From NCBI GenBank assembly GCA_965223435.1, contig CBDCWQ010000020.1, positions 1,116,001 to 1,180,000 of the forward strand: DNA of 64,000 bases, written 5' to 3'. The translations under genes and the position numbers were made by a program. Shown in pieces: positions 33,404 through 42,963 of the stretch (position 1 is the stretch's first letter; the number at the start of each line of letters is the position of its first letter). This DNA comes from CBDCWQ01 sp965223435. Its GTDB lineage: Bacteria; Myxococcota; Kuafuiibacteriia; Kuafuiibacteriales; Kuafuiibacteriaceae. The notes below the pieces were generated by a model, which saw only the letters and a program-made list of their open reading frames with translations, had not been told where the DNA came from and did not search any database.

Positions 33404-35449
33404 CTATGGACGTCCGGGCTTTTGTGGTTCTGGTTTTTTTCGCCCGTTTTCGCCCAAACTCCGATCCAGGTCTGCAATTTGAAAAGCGAGGTCGCTGTTT
33501 TTGGGGTCCAGCGCGAGCGCTTGGACGAAGGCTCTGCGTGCTCCGGCCAGGTTGCCAAGCCGTCGTTCGATGGATCCGAGCACCTTGTAGGCCGGTCCAA
33601 GCTTGGGGTCCAGTTTGACGGCGCGCTCTGCGGCGGCTTTGGCCTTGGTGTCGTTCTTGAGCGCGGCCAGGGTTCCGGAGCGATAGTAGTGGGCCCGGGC
33701 ATAGCTCGCATCCATCTCGATGGCCTGGTCGATTTCGGCCAAGGCTCTTTGGTAGTCACCCGATTCGAGGTACGAGCCGCCAAGCTCGGTCCGGGACATG
33801 ACGTGACTGGGGTCCACGAGGATGGCCTTTTTGTAATGGGCGCGCTCCTTGGCCTTGTCCCCTCGGGTCTTGTACAGCTGAGCGATACGGTAGTGCGCCA
33901 TGGCGAAGCTCGGGTGGCGTTCGAGGGCCTGCATGTATACGTTTTGGGCCTTTTTCAGGTCACGCTTGCTCTCAAAAATTCGACCCAAAGCCAAGGTGGC
34001 GGGGCGGTTACCGGGCTCGAGCTCCAGCGCCGTTTTCAGGGCGAGGCGCGCCTTGGTCACCTGGTTCTGTAAGAGATGTATTTCAGCCAAGGCGACGAGG
34101 ATGCTCGGCGCTTCAGGATCGAGTTTCTGCGCTTGTTGGAGTTCTTTGACGGCACTGTCGAGTCCATCCCGGGTGCCCAATTTGGCATAGGCCTTTCCAA
34201 GGAGGGCGTGTGCTGAGGCGTTGTCCGGCGCCAGCGCCACGAGGCGTTTTAAGTACTCGATGGCCTTGGCGGGGTCACCTTGCTCCATGTAGGCCCGCGC
34301 CATACGGCGATAGGTCAAGGTGTCTTGGGGCCGCGTGTTCAGGGCGGTCTTGTACAGACTCAGCGCGCGGCTGGTGCGCCCCTGCTGGAGGAATACTTCT
34401 CCCAAGTGAAACTGCGCCTCGGGGAGATCAGGTTTGAGTTTGAGGGCCTCTTCGAACCGCATGCGTGCTTCTTTGAGTCTTCCGAGGCGAAAGTACGCCA
34501 ACCCAAGATTGAAGGTGGCGTCGACGTAAGAGGGCTTGATACCGATGGCCTTCTCAAAATGCTCGATGGCTTCCTCTCTTTTTCCCATGCGATCCAGTGC
34601 CACACCGAGATTGTTGTGCGCTTTGGCGTGACCCGGCTTTGTCTCGATGGCCAATTCGTATTCGGTGGCCGCGTCTTGATAGCGGCGCTCCCGGAAATAG
34701 AGAACACCAAGGTTGTAGTGTGCATCTGGTTCGGATGGATCGATGCGTAGTGCCCGCGCCAGACTTGTCACGGCCTTCTTGGTTAAACCGAGATCGGCGT
34801 AGGCTTTGGCTAAGGCGACGAGCGGCCGTGCGTACTGGTCGTTGATTTTACTCGCTTTTTTGTAGTCGGAAATCGCTTTGGTTTTGCGGCCAAGACGTTC
34901 GTGTGATTCTCCTCGGTTGAAGTAGGCCGCCGCCAACCGAGGATTGTGGGCGATGGCGCTTGTGTAGTGCTCGATGGCCAGCTCGTACTTTTTAGCTTTG
35001 CGGTACGCGATGCCCGCATCCATCATGAGTATGGCGTTGTTGGGCGAAAGCTTCATCGCCGCGCTATAGCTGGCCATGGATTCTTTAAGTTGGCCGCTTG
35101 CCTGCTGGATAAAAGCGATCATGTAGAGGGTATCGCTGTTTTTTGGGTCTGAAGACTTGAGGCGCAGCAGCATGGTCAGTGCTTTTCGATGTTCCCCCAA
35201 GTGAAAGAGCACGGCCGCCAATTTTTGGCGGGTTTCGGTGTCTCCTGGGCTCTTATTGAGCGCCTTGGTGAGTTGGGCACGCTCGGCGGTGAGGGCCTTT
35301 TTGTTCACCGGATCCCTGAAACTGTCGGCATCAAAGCTCTGTCCGTCGGATTCGGGGTTTGCGTCGGGCATAGGCTGCGCATGCGATGCCGCCATAGGGC
35401 ATAGGCACAGACCAACAAGGCTGAAAGCGATCAGGAAAAGGCGACTCAT
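33404..35449 (-). CDS. Exported TPR-repeat protein
   Basis: This 681-aa protein has a signal peptide (MSRLFLIAFSLVGLCLCPMAASHA) and then about 16 tetratricopeptide repeats, for example PDAHYNLGVLYFRERRYQDAATEYELAIETKPGHAKAHNNLGVALDRMGKREEAIEHFEKA. Short linkers separate them and the tail is basic and Pro-rich (GRKKPEPQKPGRP). It should be a periplasmic protein-protein interaction scaffold. ATG 35449 has AAGGA 5 bases upstream; ATG 35455 is also in frame and begins 2 bases after the stop of the upstream gene. It is co-transcribed with the coiled-coil lipoprotein. Specific partners are not evident. Confidence 0.85.
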   Translation of the reverse strand: MSRLFLIAFSLVGLCLCPMAASHAQPMPDANPESDGQSFDADSFRDPVNKKALTAERAQLTKALNKSPGDTETRQKLAAVLFHLGEHRKALTMLLRLKSSDPKNSDTLYMIAFIQQASGQLKESMASYSAAMKLSPNNAILMMDAGIAYRKAKKYELAIEHYTSAIAHNPRLAAAYFNRGESHERLGRKTKAISDYKKASKINDQYARPLVALAKAYADLGLTKKAVTSLARALRIDPSEPDAHYNLGVLYFRERRYQDAATEYELAIETKPGHAKAHNNLGVALDRMGKREEAIEHFEKAIGIKPSYVDATFNLGLAYFRLGRLKEARMRFEEALKLKPDLPEAQFHLGEVFLQQGRTSRALSLYKTALNTRPQDTLTYRRMARAYMEQGDPAKAIEYLKRLVALAPDNASAHALLGKAYAKLGTRDGLDSAVKELQQAQKLDPEAPSILVALAEIHLLQNQVTKARLALKTALELEPGNRPATLALGRIFESKRDLKKAQNVYMQALERHPSFAMAHYRIAQLYKTRGDKAKERAHYKKAILVDPSHVMSRTELGGSYLESGDYQRALAEIDQAIEMDASYARAHYYRSGTLAALKNDTKAKAAAERAVKLDPKLGPAYKVLGSIERRLGNLAGARRAFVQALALDPKNSDLAFQIADLDRSLGENGRKKPEPQKPGRP

Positions 35450-35457
35450 GTTCATCC

Positions 35458-36126
35458 TTAGTCCAGCCACCGAGACCCCAAGGCACCGCCGGTTGCATTT
35501 TGAAGCGCTTTGGAAGCGACGATCCACTCTTTTTCTTTGGCCTCCATTTCAAGGGCTACCTCTTTGATATCTTCTTCGCTGTCTGTGACATCCTCCGTGT
35601 AGTCTTTGACCTGTTCTTCGTAGTCCTCAAGATCGATGTCCGACGCGCCCGGAACATTGTTTTTTTTCACCAGTTTCGCTTTGGCGAGCTCGAACTTTGC
35701 TTTGGCAACGACCAATTTGGCGCGTTCTTGAACAAGGCGCTCGCGCGCCCACTCGATACGGGCTCGGAGGTATTCGATTTGAGCTTCCGTTTCCTCGATT
35801 CGAAGACCGGCAATTTTTGCGCGATCATGATCGTCCTTTGACTCAAAAACATCCATGTCGCGTTCCGCCACGTCTCGCTTTTTCTTGGCTCGGCGTACCT
35901 TCTTCTTGGTGTGCTCAATTTCATCGACGACCTGGTCTCGGGCATCGATGGCGATGTTGAGCTCGTTTTCCGCGTCAAAAAGCAGGAGTTTGTTTTCGAT
36001 GCTGATCTTGCTCAGAATATCGGCATCGACCCGAAGGCTTGGGGCTGAGCGGCAGCCGTGTCCGAGGCCGACAGCGGTGGACATACAAATGAAGGCAAGG
36101 CAGGCCTTGGGCGTTTGTCTAGCCAC
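35458..36126 (-). CDS. Coiled-coil lipoprotein
   Basis: This 222-aa protein has a short signal ending GHGC (Cys25) and a long, highly charged alpha-helical region. The region (about residues 40-195) is rich in Glu, Lys, Ala and Asp with heptad character (ENELNIAIDARDQVVDEIEHTKKKVRRAKKKRDVAERDMD), which predicts an extended coiled coil in the periplasm or on the cell surface. GTG 36126 has AGGA just upstream. Only 24 bases separate it from the divergent gene at 36151. It is followed by the TPR protein after 8 bases. Function is unknown. Confidence 0.75.
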   Translation of the reverse strand: MARQTPKACLAFICMSTAVGLGHGCRSAPSLRVDADILSKISIENKLLLFDAENELNIAIDARDQVVDEIEHTKKKVRRAKKKRDVAERDMDVFESKDDHDRAKIAGLRIEETEAQIEYLRARIEWARERLVQERAKLVVAKAKFELAKAKLVKKNNVPGASDIDLEDYEEQVKDYTEDVTDSEEDIKEVALEMEAKEKEWIVASKALQNATGGALGSRWLD

Positions 36127-36150
36127 GTCCTGGAGGCTATCATCGCCTGA

Positions 36151-37038
36151 GTGAGATGGCAGGGTGGGAGGCCGCGCTTTGTGGCTGGGGTGCTCGCAGT
36201 TTTGGGGTGCGCGTGTGGAAATGGAAGTGAAGGTGGTCAAGGCCGCTGCGAGCCCAAAGCGGCGTCTGTTCTTCCCGAAGAGTCACAAAGGCCCCTCCAG
36301 GGAAAGGTGAGCATTCGAGAGTCCCGAGACGTGACCCTCGATGAGCAGGGCATGCCGCGTGACATCCACGTAGGCCGTGTCCAAGCGGTGTTTGCGGACC
36401 TGAGCACAGCGAGCACTACGGTCGCCGAGGTCTTGGACCTGGGGGGGGGATGCGGAGGGGTGGTTTCGAGGCCACAGGATGAGGGGGTTCGTTTTTTCGA
36501 GCCGACGTCGTTTGAGGTCTTGGACGATTCTGGGGACCCCATTTCACTTCGAATGACCGGACCGGGCAAATTCTTCCATTCGGGCGAACCGTTCTTCGAC
36601 CGGAGTCAGAGCTTCAAGGTGGTAGGCAAAGGTGATTCTTTGTCGGCGTTTGCTGACTTCGACGTCGGTTTGCCTGCCTCTGTGAGGATCGAGCCCCTGG
36701 GGTTTAAGACCGATGGCACCGAGGTCTTGAACCAAGGCTCTTGGTCCGTATCCTGGGTGCCCAAAGAGGGAGACTTTGTGGTTTTGAGTATTGTACCGAA
36801 CGAAACTTCCTCTTCGATACAGTCAGGAGGGAAAGTGGAGTGCATCATGGCGGATGAGGGATGTTTTGAGGTTCCGGAACTGGCCGTACAATTCCTTCTT
36901 GGATCGGCCGCGCCTGACTTTACCCTGGTGTTGAAGAGGCACCACTACCGCGCCCAGGAGCTTGGGACGGGAGGCTTTTTGGAGGTTGAGACCCTTTTTG
37001 AGTTCCGGGCGACCCTTCAAAACGGAGAACGTCCATGA
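36151..37038 (+). CDS. Lipoprotein of unknown function
   Basis: This 295-aa protein has a signal peptide ending VLGC (Cys20) and a beta-rich mature part (KVSIRESRDVTLDEQGMPRDIHVGRVQAVFADL, SVRIEPLGFKTDGTEVLNQGSWSVSW). It has a few paired Cys. I do not recognise a family. GTG 36151 lies very close to the divergent coiled-coil gene, and its end overlaps the next small lipoprotein gene by ATGA, so the two are coupled. An envelope location is the only supported statement. Confidence 0.75.
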   Translation: MRWQGGRPRFVAGVLAVLGCACGNGSEGGQGRCEPKAASVLPEESQRPLQGKVSIRESRDVTLDEQGMPRDIHVGRVQAVFADLSTASTTVAEVLDLGGGCGGVVSRPQDEGVRFFEPTSFEVLDDSGDPISLRMTGPGKFFHSGEPFFDRSQSFKVVGKGDSLSAFADFDVGLPASVRIEPLGFKTDGTEVLNQGSWSVSWVPKEGDFVVLSIVPNETSSSIQSGGKVECIMADEGCFEVPELAVQFLLGSAAPDFTLVLKRHHYRAQELGTGGFLEVETLFEFRATLQNGERP

Positions 37039-37517
37039 GCCGAAAAGAATCTTTGCTTCCCGCGACGCTCTGCCTCTTTCTCGGCTGCGGTTTTGGCGCC
37101 GAGGGAAACTTTACTGCAGGACTGTCCGAGGACCGCTGCGAAGATACCTTCCCGATCTGCCAGACCACTGCGGGCTGCACGATGGGCACCGGTCGCTACG
37201 TTTCCGGGAGTTTTCCCGGGGCAAGAGAGTTTATTGTTCCGGCTCCAGCAGAAGCCACCATCAAACTTTCGATTTTCTTCAAAAGCCAGATGGCGACCGG
37301 CGCCAATACCGACATCCGCTTTCACGAGCCCGGGTGTTTCGACACGTATCAGTTCTTGTCCGACGGACGAGACATCTTTCTTCAAGCCGGAAACGATCGT
37401 GTTTTCGAGACAACCCAACAGATTTTCTTAGATGGTGACCATTTGGTCGAGGTGTTTTCAGACGCCGTTGCCGAATACATTCTGAAAATCGAAGTGGAAG
37501 CTCCCGGCGGCTCCTAG
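37035..37517 (+). CDS. Small cysteine-containing lipoprotein
   Basis: This 160-aa protein has a signal ending FLGC (Cys18), then four closely spaced Cys (CEDTFPICQTTAGC and nearby) and a beta-sandwich-like domain (REFIVPAPAEATIKLSIFFKS, GDHLVEVFSDAVAEYILKIEVEAP). The order of strands resembles pre-peptidase C-terminal (PPC)-like or carbohydrate-binding folds. It overlaps the upstream lipoprotein by ATGA. Function is unknown. Confidence 0.75.
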   Translation: MSRKESLLPATLCLFLGCGFGAEGNFTAGLSEDRCEDTFPICQTTAGCTMGTGRYVSGSFPGAREFIVPAPAEATIKLSIFFKSQMATGANTDIRFHEPGCFDTYQFLSDGRDIFLQAGNDRVFETTQQIFLDGDHLVEVFSDAVAEYILKIEVEAPGGS

Positions 37518-37638
37518 ACTGATTCGGGTCTCAAGAATATTCGCGCGCCCGTTGGTGTTTTTTGAACACGTACACGATCCTCGCGTTTGCGCTCCGGGGC
37601 CAGCTCTAAAAGTCCGCGTTGAGAAGTGGTCCCAAAGT

Positions 37639-38160
37639 TCAGTTGGTGCCCGGGAGGGCGTCTTCGAGCGTGCCTTCAAAGGTCCCCCGTAGGGTGAGCT
37701 GTCTTCCGCCACTTTCGATAAGAAAGTTGAATTCTCCTTTTACGTCCGTGTCCAGCTCGCCCGAGTAGGAATCGAACCGAACTCGGCTACTGGATTCATC
37801 GAGCTGGTCCGTGAGGGGAATGACCCCCGTGCTGAGAAGACGCTGAACCGCGGCGCCACTGACTTGTCCGATGAGGATCTCGGTCCCGTTTTGATTGGGT
37901 ATCGCGCTCAGCGGTACGATGATTTGAAGCGCCTTTTCTTGGGTCGTACCGGTGGGACGGAGGTACTCTATTCTGACTGCGGAGCCGGTGACCAAAAGCG
38001 TTTTGACCTCGGTGAAGCTGATATCGAGTCCTTCACAATAGCTTCCATCGATGCTGTTTGCGCCGCTTCCGCCGCAAGCCTTTTCGGTACCGTCCCCGCC
38101 GCACCCCGCGAACAGAAGAATGACACCCACAAGCCAAGATTGAAGCGCAAAGGTTTTCAT
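37639..38160 (-). CDS. Small lipoprotein of unknown function
   Basis: This 173-aa protein has a signal peptide ending FAGC (Cys20), followed by Gly/Cys-rich residues (CGGDGTEKACGGSG) and a beta-rich domain (VRIEYLRPTGTTQEKALQIIV, KGEFNFLIESGGRQLTLRGTFEGTLED). It lies 38 bases after the 38199-39623 lipoprotein on the same strand and may be the last gene of the long envelope operon that begins near 48.6 kb. No family recognised. Confidence 0.78.
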   Translation of the reverse strand: MKTFALQSWLVGVILLFAGCGGDGTEKACGGSGANSIDGSYCEGLDISFTEVKTLLVTGSAVRIEYLRPTGTTQEKALQIIVPLSAIPNQNGTEILIGQVSGAAVQRLLSTGVIPLTDQLDESSSRVRFDSYSGELDTDVKGEFNFLIESGGRQLTLRGTFEGTLEDALPGTN

Positions 38161-38198
38161 CGATGGTTCTCCTCAAAAAGAAAGTGGTGCTCGGTTGG

Positions 38199-39623
38199 TC
38201 ATAGTTCCCGGGCGTAAATGAGGTCGAGACCGCTGTTGGCTCGGGTTGGTTCTCGTTGGTAAGAGAAGACCAGCTTTCCGTCACTCAGCACGGCCACTGA
38301 ATTGAATGAACCCACGCCACCCTTGTCTACGGTGTGTTTTTCCCAAAGATTGTTCTTAAGTCTGACCATACGGACTTCGGAGATGTCACTGAGCTGTCCG
38401 GGGCAGTTAAATTCTGTTTGTGGCCCGCAGTACGTGTACACAACGACGGGCAGTCCGTCTTGGTCGAGGGTGATGTTGGGATGGAGGCCGGTCTTTCCCG
38501 CGGTTTCGGTATGTTCCGTGGACCAGGATTGTCCGCCGTCTGTAGATTTCAAAACGATGAGATCCACATTGTCCACATCGTTGAAGACCATGTACACATC
38601 GCCCCCCGGTGCGGTGGCCAGATGGATCTTGGATGCGGCTTGGCTGGGCCAAACCTTGACGGGCTCCCAGTTGGCCCCATTTTGGTAGGAAACCCAAACG
38701 CCGGTTTCGTCCTCGTTTGGGGGGACTTCGAGATTGTAGGCCAGAAGGAGTGTACCGTCTTGGAGGTAGGTGATGTCGCCCAGGTGGCCGCCGCTTCGTT
38801 CCGGATCAACCAGACTCCGCATCAGTGCTCCACCCTCGGCGTAAACTTCGACGTCGGCGCGGCGTCGGTCTTCGAGTCCATAACTAAAGTGGGTGTCGCG
38901 GTAGGCCACTGCGAAACCGTTCCCCGACGCATTGGCTTTGATGGAGGCATGGCTTCCCACCACATTGCCCACGTTGCAGGTATTTTGGGTGCCCTCACGA
39001 CAGGTTCCGCCCGCATCCGCGGAGGTGTCGGCGATGATACGTTCGCTCCAGGTGCCGCCGGAGCGCGTGGCAAGCACAAGATCTGTTGGAAACGGCGTAG
39101 TGGCGACCCCGTCTCCGTCTCCACCCAGGTAGACCACATGGGGACCGCCACGAACATGGGCCAGCCCCAGTCCCGTAAAGTCGACATTACTGCCGTCGAA
39201 CCCTGAGCCGCTGGTGATGGTTTGGGTGCTCCATGTGCCGTCGCTGAGTCGCTCGGCATAGTGGAGTTCCCGATCGGAAGTCCCCGCAGGAACAAACCCA
39301 TACGCGACGGTGGGCTGTCCGTTTCCACCGAGGACCATGACCGCGTTGTCACCTACGATGGCTCCAGAATTCAGGCCCTCGATCACTTCGGTTGTGACCT
39401 CGAAGGATTCGGGGGTTGTCGACCCATCTTGATTGTTGGAACCGCCGTCTTGATTGTTATTGTTGGTGCTTCCATTGTCGCTGGAGCAGCCGCCCCCCAG
39501 CACGAGACCCACAAGTGCGGCGCTCAGCAACGCTCGATGGGACCAGGCCTCACGAAGCCGCTGGGGCTTGTGGTGGCAACGTTGAGGGCTAGGGGGTTTG
39601 CGCGTCGATAGGGGGGCATTCAT
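38199..39623 (-). CDS. BNR/sialidase-like propeller lipoprotein
   Basis: This 474-aa protein has a long basic N-terminus, a hydrophobic core and lipobox LGGGC (Cys46), then an Asn/Gly/Asp-rich linker. The mature domain has BNR/Asp-box-like repeats, for example LKSTDGGQSWSTEHTETAGKT, and repeated YAERLSDGTWSTQTI or GGTWSERII motifs, as in sialidase-type beta-propellers. No catalytic site was identified. ATG 39623 has GAGGTAG upstream. It begins 7 bases after the large TPR gene, so it is part of the same operon. Confidence 0.8.
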   Translation of the reverse strand: MNAPLSTRKPPSPQRCHHKPQRLREAWSHRALLSAALVGLVLGGGCSSDNGSTNNNNQDGGSNNQDGSTTPESFEVTTEVIEGLNSGAIVGDNAVMVLGGNGQPTVAYGFVPAGTSDRELHYAERLSDGTWSTQTITSGSGFDGSNVDFTGLGLAHVRGGPHVVYLGGDGDGVATTPFPTDLVLATRSGGTWSERIIADTSADAGGTCREGTQNTCNVGNVVGSHASIKANASGNGFAVAYRDTHFSYGLEDRRRADVEVYAEGGALMRSLVDPERSGGHLGDITYLQDGTLLLAYNLEVPPNEDETGVWVSYQNGANWEPVKVWPSQAASKIHLATAPGGDVYMVFNDVDNVDLIVLKSTDGGQSWSTEHTETAGKTGLHPNITLDQDGLPVVVYTYCGPQTEFNCPGQLSDISEVRMVRLKNNLWEKHTVDKGGVGSFNSVAVLSDGKLVFSYQREPTRANSGLDLIYAREL

Positions 39624-39630
39624 GGCATGT

Positions 39631-42600
39631 CTACCTCTTGAGTTGGGTGAGGACCTGAGAAGCATCAGGGTGAAGGTCAGGCACGTTTTTGGGAAGGTCC
39701 TCCCGGTCGACGCGTTTGGCTAGGCGCTTGGCCGCTTTGGTGTCTTTGAAATCGAGGAGGAGTGCGACGACATTGGCGTTTGCGTAAGGATGCCTCAGGT
39801 CCGCTGCGCGTTGAAAACCGAAATATGCCGCCTGAATGTTGCCCAGGAGGAGTTCTGCCATTCCGATCTTGTTGTAAAAGCGGCCATCCCGGTCATCGAC
39901 TTCCAGCCCGCGGGAGGCGGTGAGCTTGGCTTTGGCGGGCTTACCTGCGCGCAGAAAGTAGTCCGCCAGATCGGCAAGGCTGTTGAGATCTTTTGGGTTC
40001 TGAGCCAGCGCTTGCCTCAGGCTTGCCTTTTTTTGTTTGGATGAAGAGGCGCGCTGGAGCCTCGGGGTTTTGACACGCTGTTCATCACTTTTGGCAATGC
40101 AGCCCAACACCGCACCACTGAAGACGCGAAGTTCTCGGGCTTTTTGGACACATGCTGTGAAGTATTCCTCACCTTTTTGGCGAATGGCGTTGGCTTGTTC
40201 TCCCACGAGCTGGCGGTATTGATTGGTTTCGTCCGCCGACAGCCCCTCGGGTACGGGCGCGTTTTGTAAAAAGGTACCGAAGTTGGTGTAGGCGAGAGCA
40301 GCCCGATGAAGGGCGGCCACCGCCCACTCTCCTCGGTTGTAGTCTACGGCCTCACCAAGCGCTTCTTCGAGCCGGGTCAAAAGCTCAGCTTTCTTTTCGG
40401 TTGCGGCCTGAACATCGCTTTCCCCAGAAACCCGCTCGAATTGACGAAAAATGACATCACCGGCCAAAAAGGCGGCGCGGGCCGCATCGTCTTGCACGGA
40501 GTCCTCACTGCTTCGGCCCGCATGGGACACGGCCGATTGGAAGGAGCGAAGGGCCGCGCGAAGCTTGCCCGCTTTTTGGGCCGAAAGACCTAGCATCAGG
40601 TGGGCGCGCAAGTTCTCAGGGTCATTTCTTAGGATCTGTCTGGCCGCTTTTTCCATTCCGTCCCAGTCGCTCAGCCGCTCATAGGAGTGGAGCATCTTTT
40701 TGATGTATTCGGCGCGGCGGGCCTTGTTGCTTGTTCTACGCAACAGCTCGCGGAAGTTGCTGATGGCGCCACGGTGATCGCCGCTCAGCTGCTTGATGGT
40801 GCCCGCTTGGGCGAGCATATCCTGAGCCGACCGATCGCGCGGAAACGCTTTGTAGAATTCTTCCAAGAAGACTGCGGCCTGCTCGTACTCACCGGTCTGA
40901 CTCGTGAAGCTTGCAAGGGTTCCGAATACGTCGCCCAGATACTGAGACTTGGGGTAGGCACCGATAAATTGGTTGCCCGTCTCGAAGACCTTGTCGAGGT
41001 TACGGGCTTCCTTGTATTGGACAAAAGCGGTGTACAGCGTTTTTTCGGCGACCGGTGAGTTTTTATGTTTCTCCCAATAATCTTTGAGCTGGGAGCCGGC
41101 GTCGCCCCCTTGAGGCCGGTCCACGGATGCGGTCAGGATGACCTCGCCGATCTGGCGTTCTTCGGCACCTTTGGCGGTACGGAGCATTCGTTGCTTGAAA
41201 GCCGCGGATCCGAGGCCCTTGGTTTTGGCAAACTGACGGGCCCGCGTGGCGACGGCTGCGTAGTCTTGGCGCTGGGCGAAGGAGTCCAAAATGAGGTCAG
41301 CCGCAATGATGCTCGAGGGGTGCCCGGGGCGCTGGGCAATGAATTCGTCAAAAACGCCCACCGCCCGATCGAAGTCTCCGGCCTCATAGTAGCTGCGACC
41401 GATGTTGAGTTTGATTTTGGGCACTTTTTGCGATTTGGGAAAGGCTTCTACGTAGGCAACACCGTTTCGAATCAGGCCTTGCTGCGCCCAAATGCGGTCA
41501 AACCTGGGGAGCTTGTGGGCTTCCCGCAGCGCCTCATGAAAGGATGCGCAGGCGTTGTACAAGGCCTCTTCTTTGGCTTTTCTTGTTTTGGCCAGCTCGG
41601 CCAACTCTTCGAAGCGGTCCCCGGCGCGGGCGTAGTCGCGAGCCTCAAACAACGTGTCTGCCAAGTTCGCGAGGACATCGGCTTGGTGCTTGCTCTTTGG
41701 AAAGCTCTCCAAATAGCGCGCGTACGCTTGGGTGACCCCGTTTAAAAGTCTGGTGTTTTTCTTTTTGACCGCGACGCCCTGCGCGCGGGTCGAGAGGTCT
41801 CGTGATATGAGCTCGAAATCCTTTTCTGCGGATTTGCGCTGGGCCCTGGGGATTCGCCAGTCGAAGCGAAAGGTATCCAAAGCGCGGAGCATCGCCTCCA
41901 CGTCTCGGTGCACCAGGTTGTAGTTGTGGGCTCGTTTGGAGGATTCGTAGATGCGGCTGGTGAAGTCCAAGTTGAGCTCCGCATCGTGAGACAGTCGCGT
42001 GATTTCTCGGTAGGCCATGGAAGCCGCGTTGTAGTTTTGTTTGATGAAATAACGTTTGGCGAGCTTTCGAAGCGCCAGAAGGTAGTGGCTTCTGGAATCG
42101 GACAGCCCCCGAAAATACTTCAGTGCGCCTTTTGGTTTTTTGACTTCGGTGTAGGCAAAAGCGAGGTCGATAAGGGCCTCCCTTTTGACGCTGATCAGGC
42201 GCTCTTCGTCTTTTTTGGATTCGCCTTTGCCTGATTTTGAGCTGGCCACAATGGCCGACTCGAAATGGTGCAAGGCTTCTTTGTAGTCGGTTTCGTTGAG
42301 GTATACCCACCCCATCTTGAAGTGGGCCATGCCGTGAACTGAACTGTGGGGCGAGTCGAGAATCTTCTGGTAATAGCGCTTGGCACCGACCAGGTCCTGT
42401 TTGTCAAAACGGTAGTCACCCAGAACGAGGTAGGCATCCAAGACCAAGGTGCTCTTCGGGTATTTGGTGACGAGGTTTTCGTATTGCCGAATCATGGCTT
42501 CGTAGTCGCCCAATTCGCGAAGTTCGTGCGCCAAGAAGAAAATGACTTTGTCGTTGTCTTTGAATTCAGGCCATTCGCTCAAGACCCGGCGGTAGGTTTC

Positions 42601-42963
42601 GGCGGCCTTTTGCTTAAGAAGGCGCGCCGTCGGGGCCACCACCGAGCCCTTGGAGGACTCCCCGCGTTCTTCGTGAACCAAATAGAACTCATAACGGGCT
42701 TGCTCGACATAGAGCTCTGCGAGGCGAAGATAAATGTCAGGAAGAAAGGGGGCGCCTCTGGACCGGGTGATGAGCTCCTTGGTCACTTCAACCGAGTGGG
42801 CAACCTTGGCAATGTCGCGGCGCAGCTTGCCGATGAACTCCTGCTGTTTTTCAGCCTTGGTTTGATAGCCATCGGAGCCGGGGGCCTGGCCGAAAAGCGC
42901 GGCAGGCACCAAAAGGACGAGACCCGCGAAAACGGCAGCAGTGGGTGAAGTCGGTCGAGACAT
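39631..42963 (-). CDS. Large periplasmic TPR protein (GltD/GltE-like candidate)
   Basis: This 1110-aa protein has a signal peptide (SPTAAVFAGLVLLVPAALFGQ) and TPR/helical repeats along almost the whole length. Examples are FLAHELRELGDYEAMIRQYENLVTKYPKSTLVLDAYLVLGDY and a closing block DLNSLADLADYFLRAGKPAKAKLTASRGL. By size, export and position behind a barrel pair and an FHA/TonB-like protein it resembles the large TPR components of Myxococcus gliding (Glt) or spore-coat (Nfs) machines. That equivalence is inferred from architecture, not from alignment. ATG 42963 overlaps the previous stop by one base. It is probably a periplasmic scaffold. Confidence 0.82.
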   Translation of the reverse strand: MSRPTSPTAAVFAGLVLLVPAALFGQAPGSDGYQTKAEKQQEFIGKLRRDIAKVAHSVEVTKELITRSRGAPFLPDIYLRLAELYVEQARYEFYLVHEERGESSKGSVVAPTARLLKQKAAETYRRVLSEWPEFKDNDKVIFFLAHELRELGDYEAMIRQYENLVTKYPKSTLVLDAYLVLGDYRFDKQDLVGAKRYYQKILDSPHSSVHGMAHFKMGWVYLNETDYKEALHHFESAIVASSKSGKGESKKDEERLISVKREALIDLAFAYTEVKKPKGALKYFRGLSDSRSHYLLALRKLAKRYFIKQNYNAASMAYREITRLSHDAELNLDFTSRIYESSKRAHNYNLVHRDVEAMLRALDTFRFDWRIPRAQRKSAEKDFELISRDLSTRAQGVAVKKKNTRLLNGVTQAYARYLESFPKSKHQADVLANLADTLFEARDYARAGDRFEELAELAKTRKAKEEALYNACASFHEALREAHKLPRFDRIWAQQGLIRNGVAYVEAFPKSQKVPKIKLNIGRSYYEAGDFDRAVGVFDEFIAQRPGHPSSIIAADLILDSFAQRQDYAAVATRARQFAKTKGLGSAAFKQRMLRTAKGAEERQIGEVILTASVDRPQGGDAGSQLKDYWEKHKNSPVAEKTLYTAFVQYKEARNLDKVFETGNQFIGAYPKSQYLGDVFGTLASFTSQTGEYEQAAVFLEEFYKAFPRDRSAQDMLAQAGTIKQLSGDHRGAISNFRELLRRTSNKARRAEYIKKMLHSYERLSDWDGMEKAARQILRNDPENLRAHLMLGLSAQKAGKLRAALRSFQSAVSHAGRSSEDSVQDDAARAAFLAGDVIFRQFERVSGESDVQAATEKKAELLTRLEEALGEAVDYNRGEWAVAALHRAALAYTNFGTFLQNAPVPEGLSADETNQYRQLVGEQANAIRQKGEEYFTACVQKARELRVFSGAVLGCIAKSDEQRVKTPRLQRASSSKQKKASLRQALAQNPKDLNSLADLADYFLRAGKPAKAKLTASRGLEVDDRDGRFYNKIGMAELLLGNIQAAYFGFQRAADLRHPYANANVVALLLDFKDTKAAKRLAKRVDREDLPKNVPDLHPDASQVLTQLKR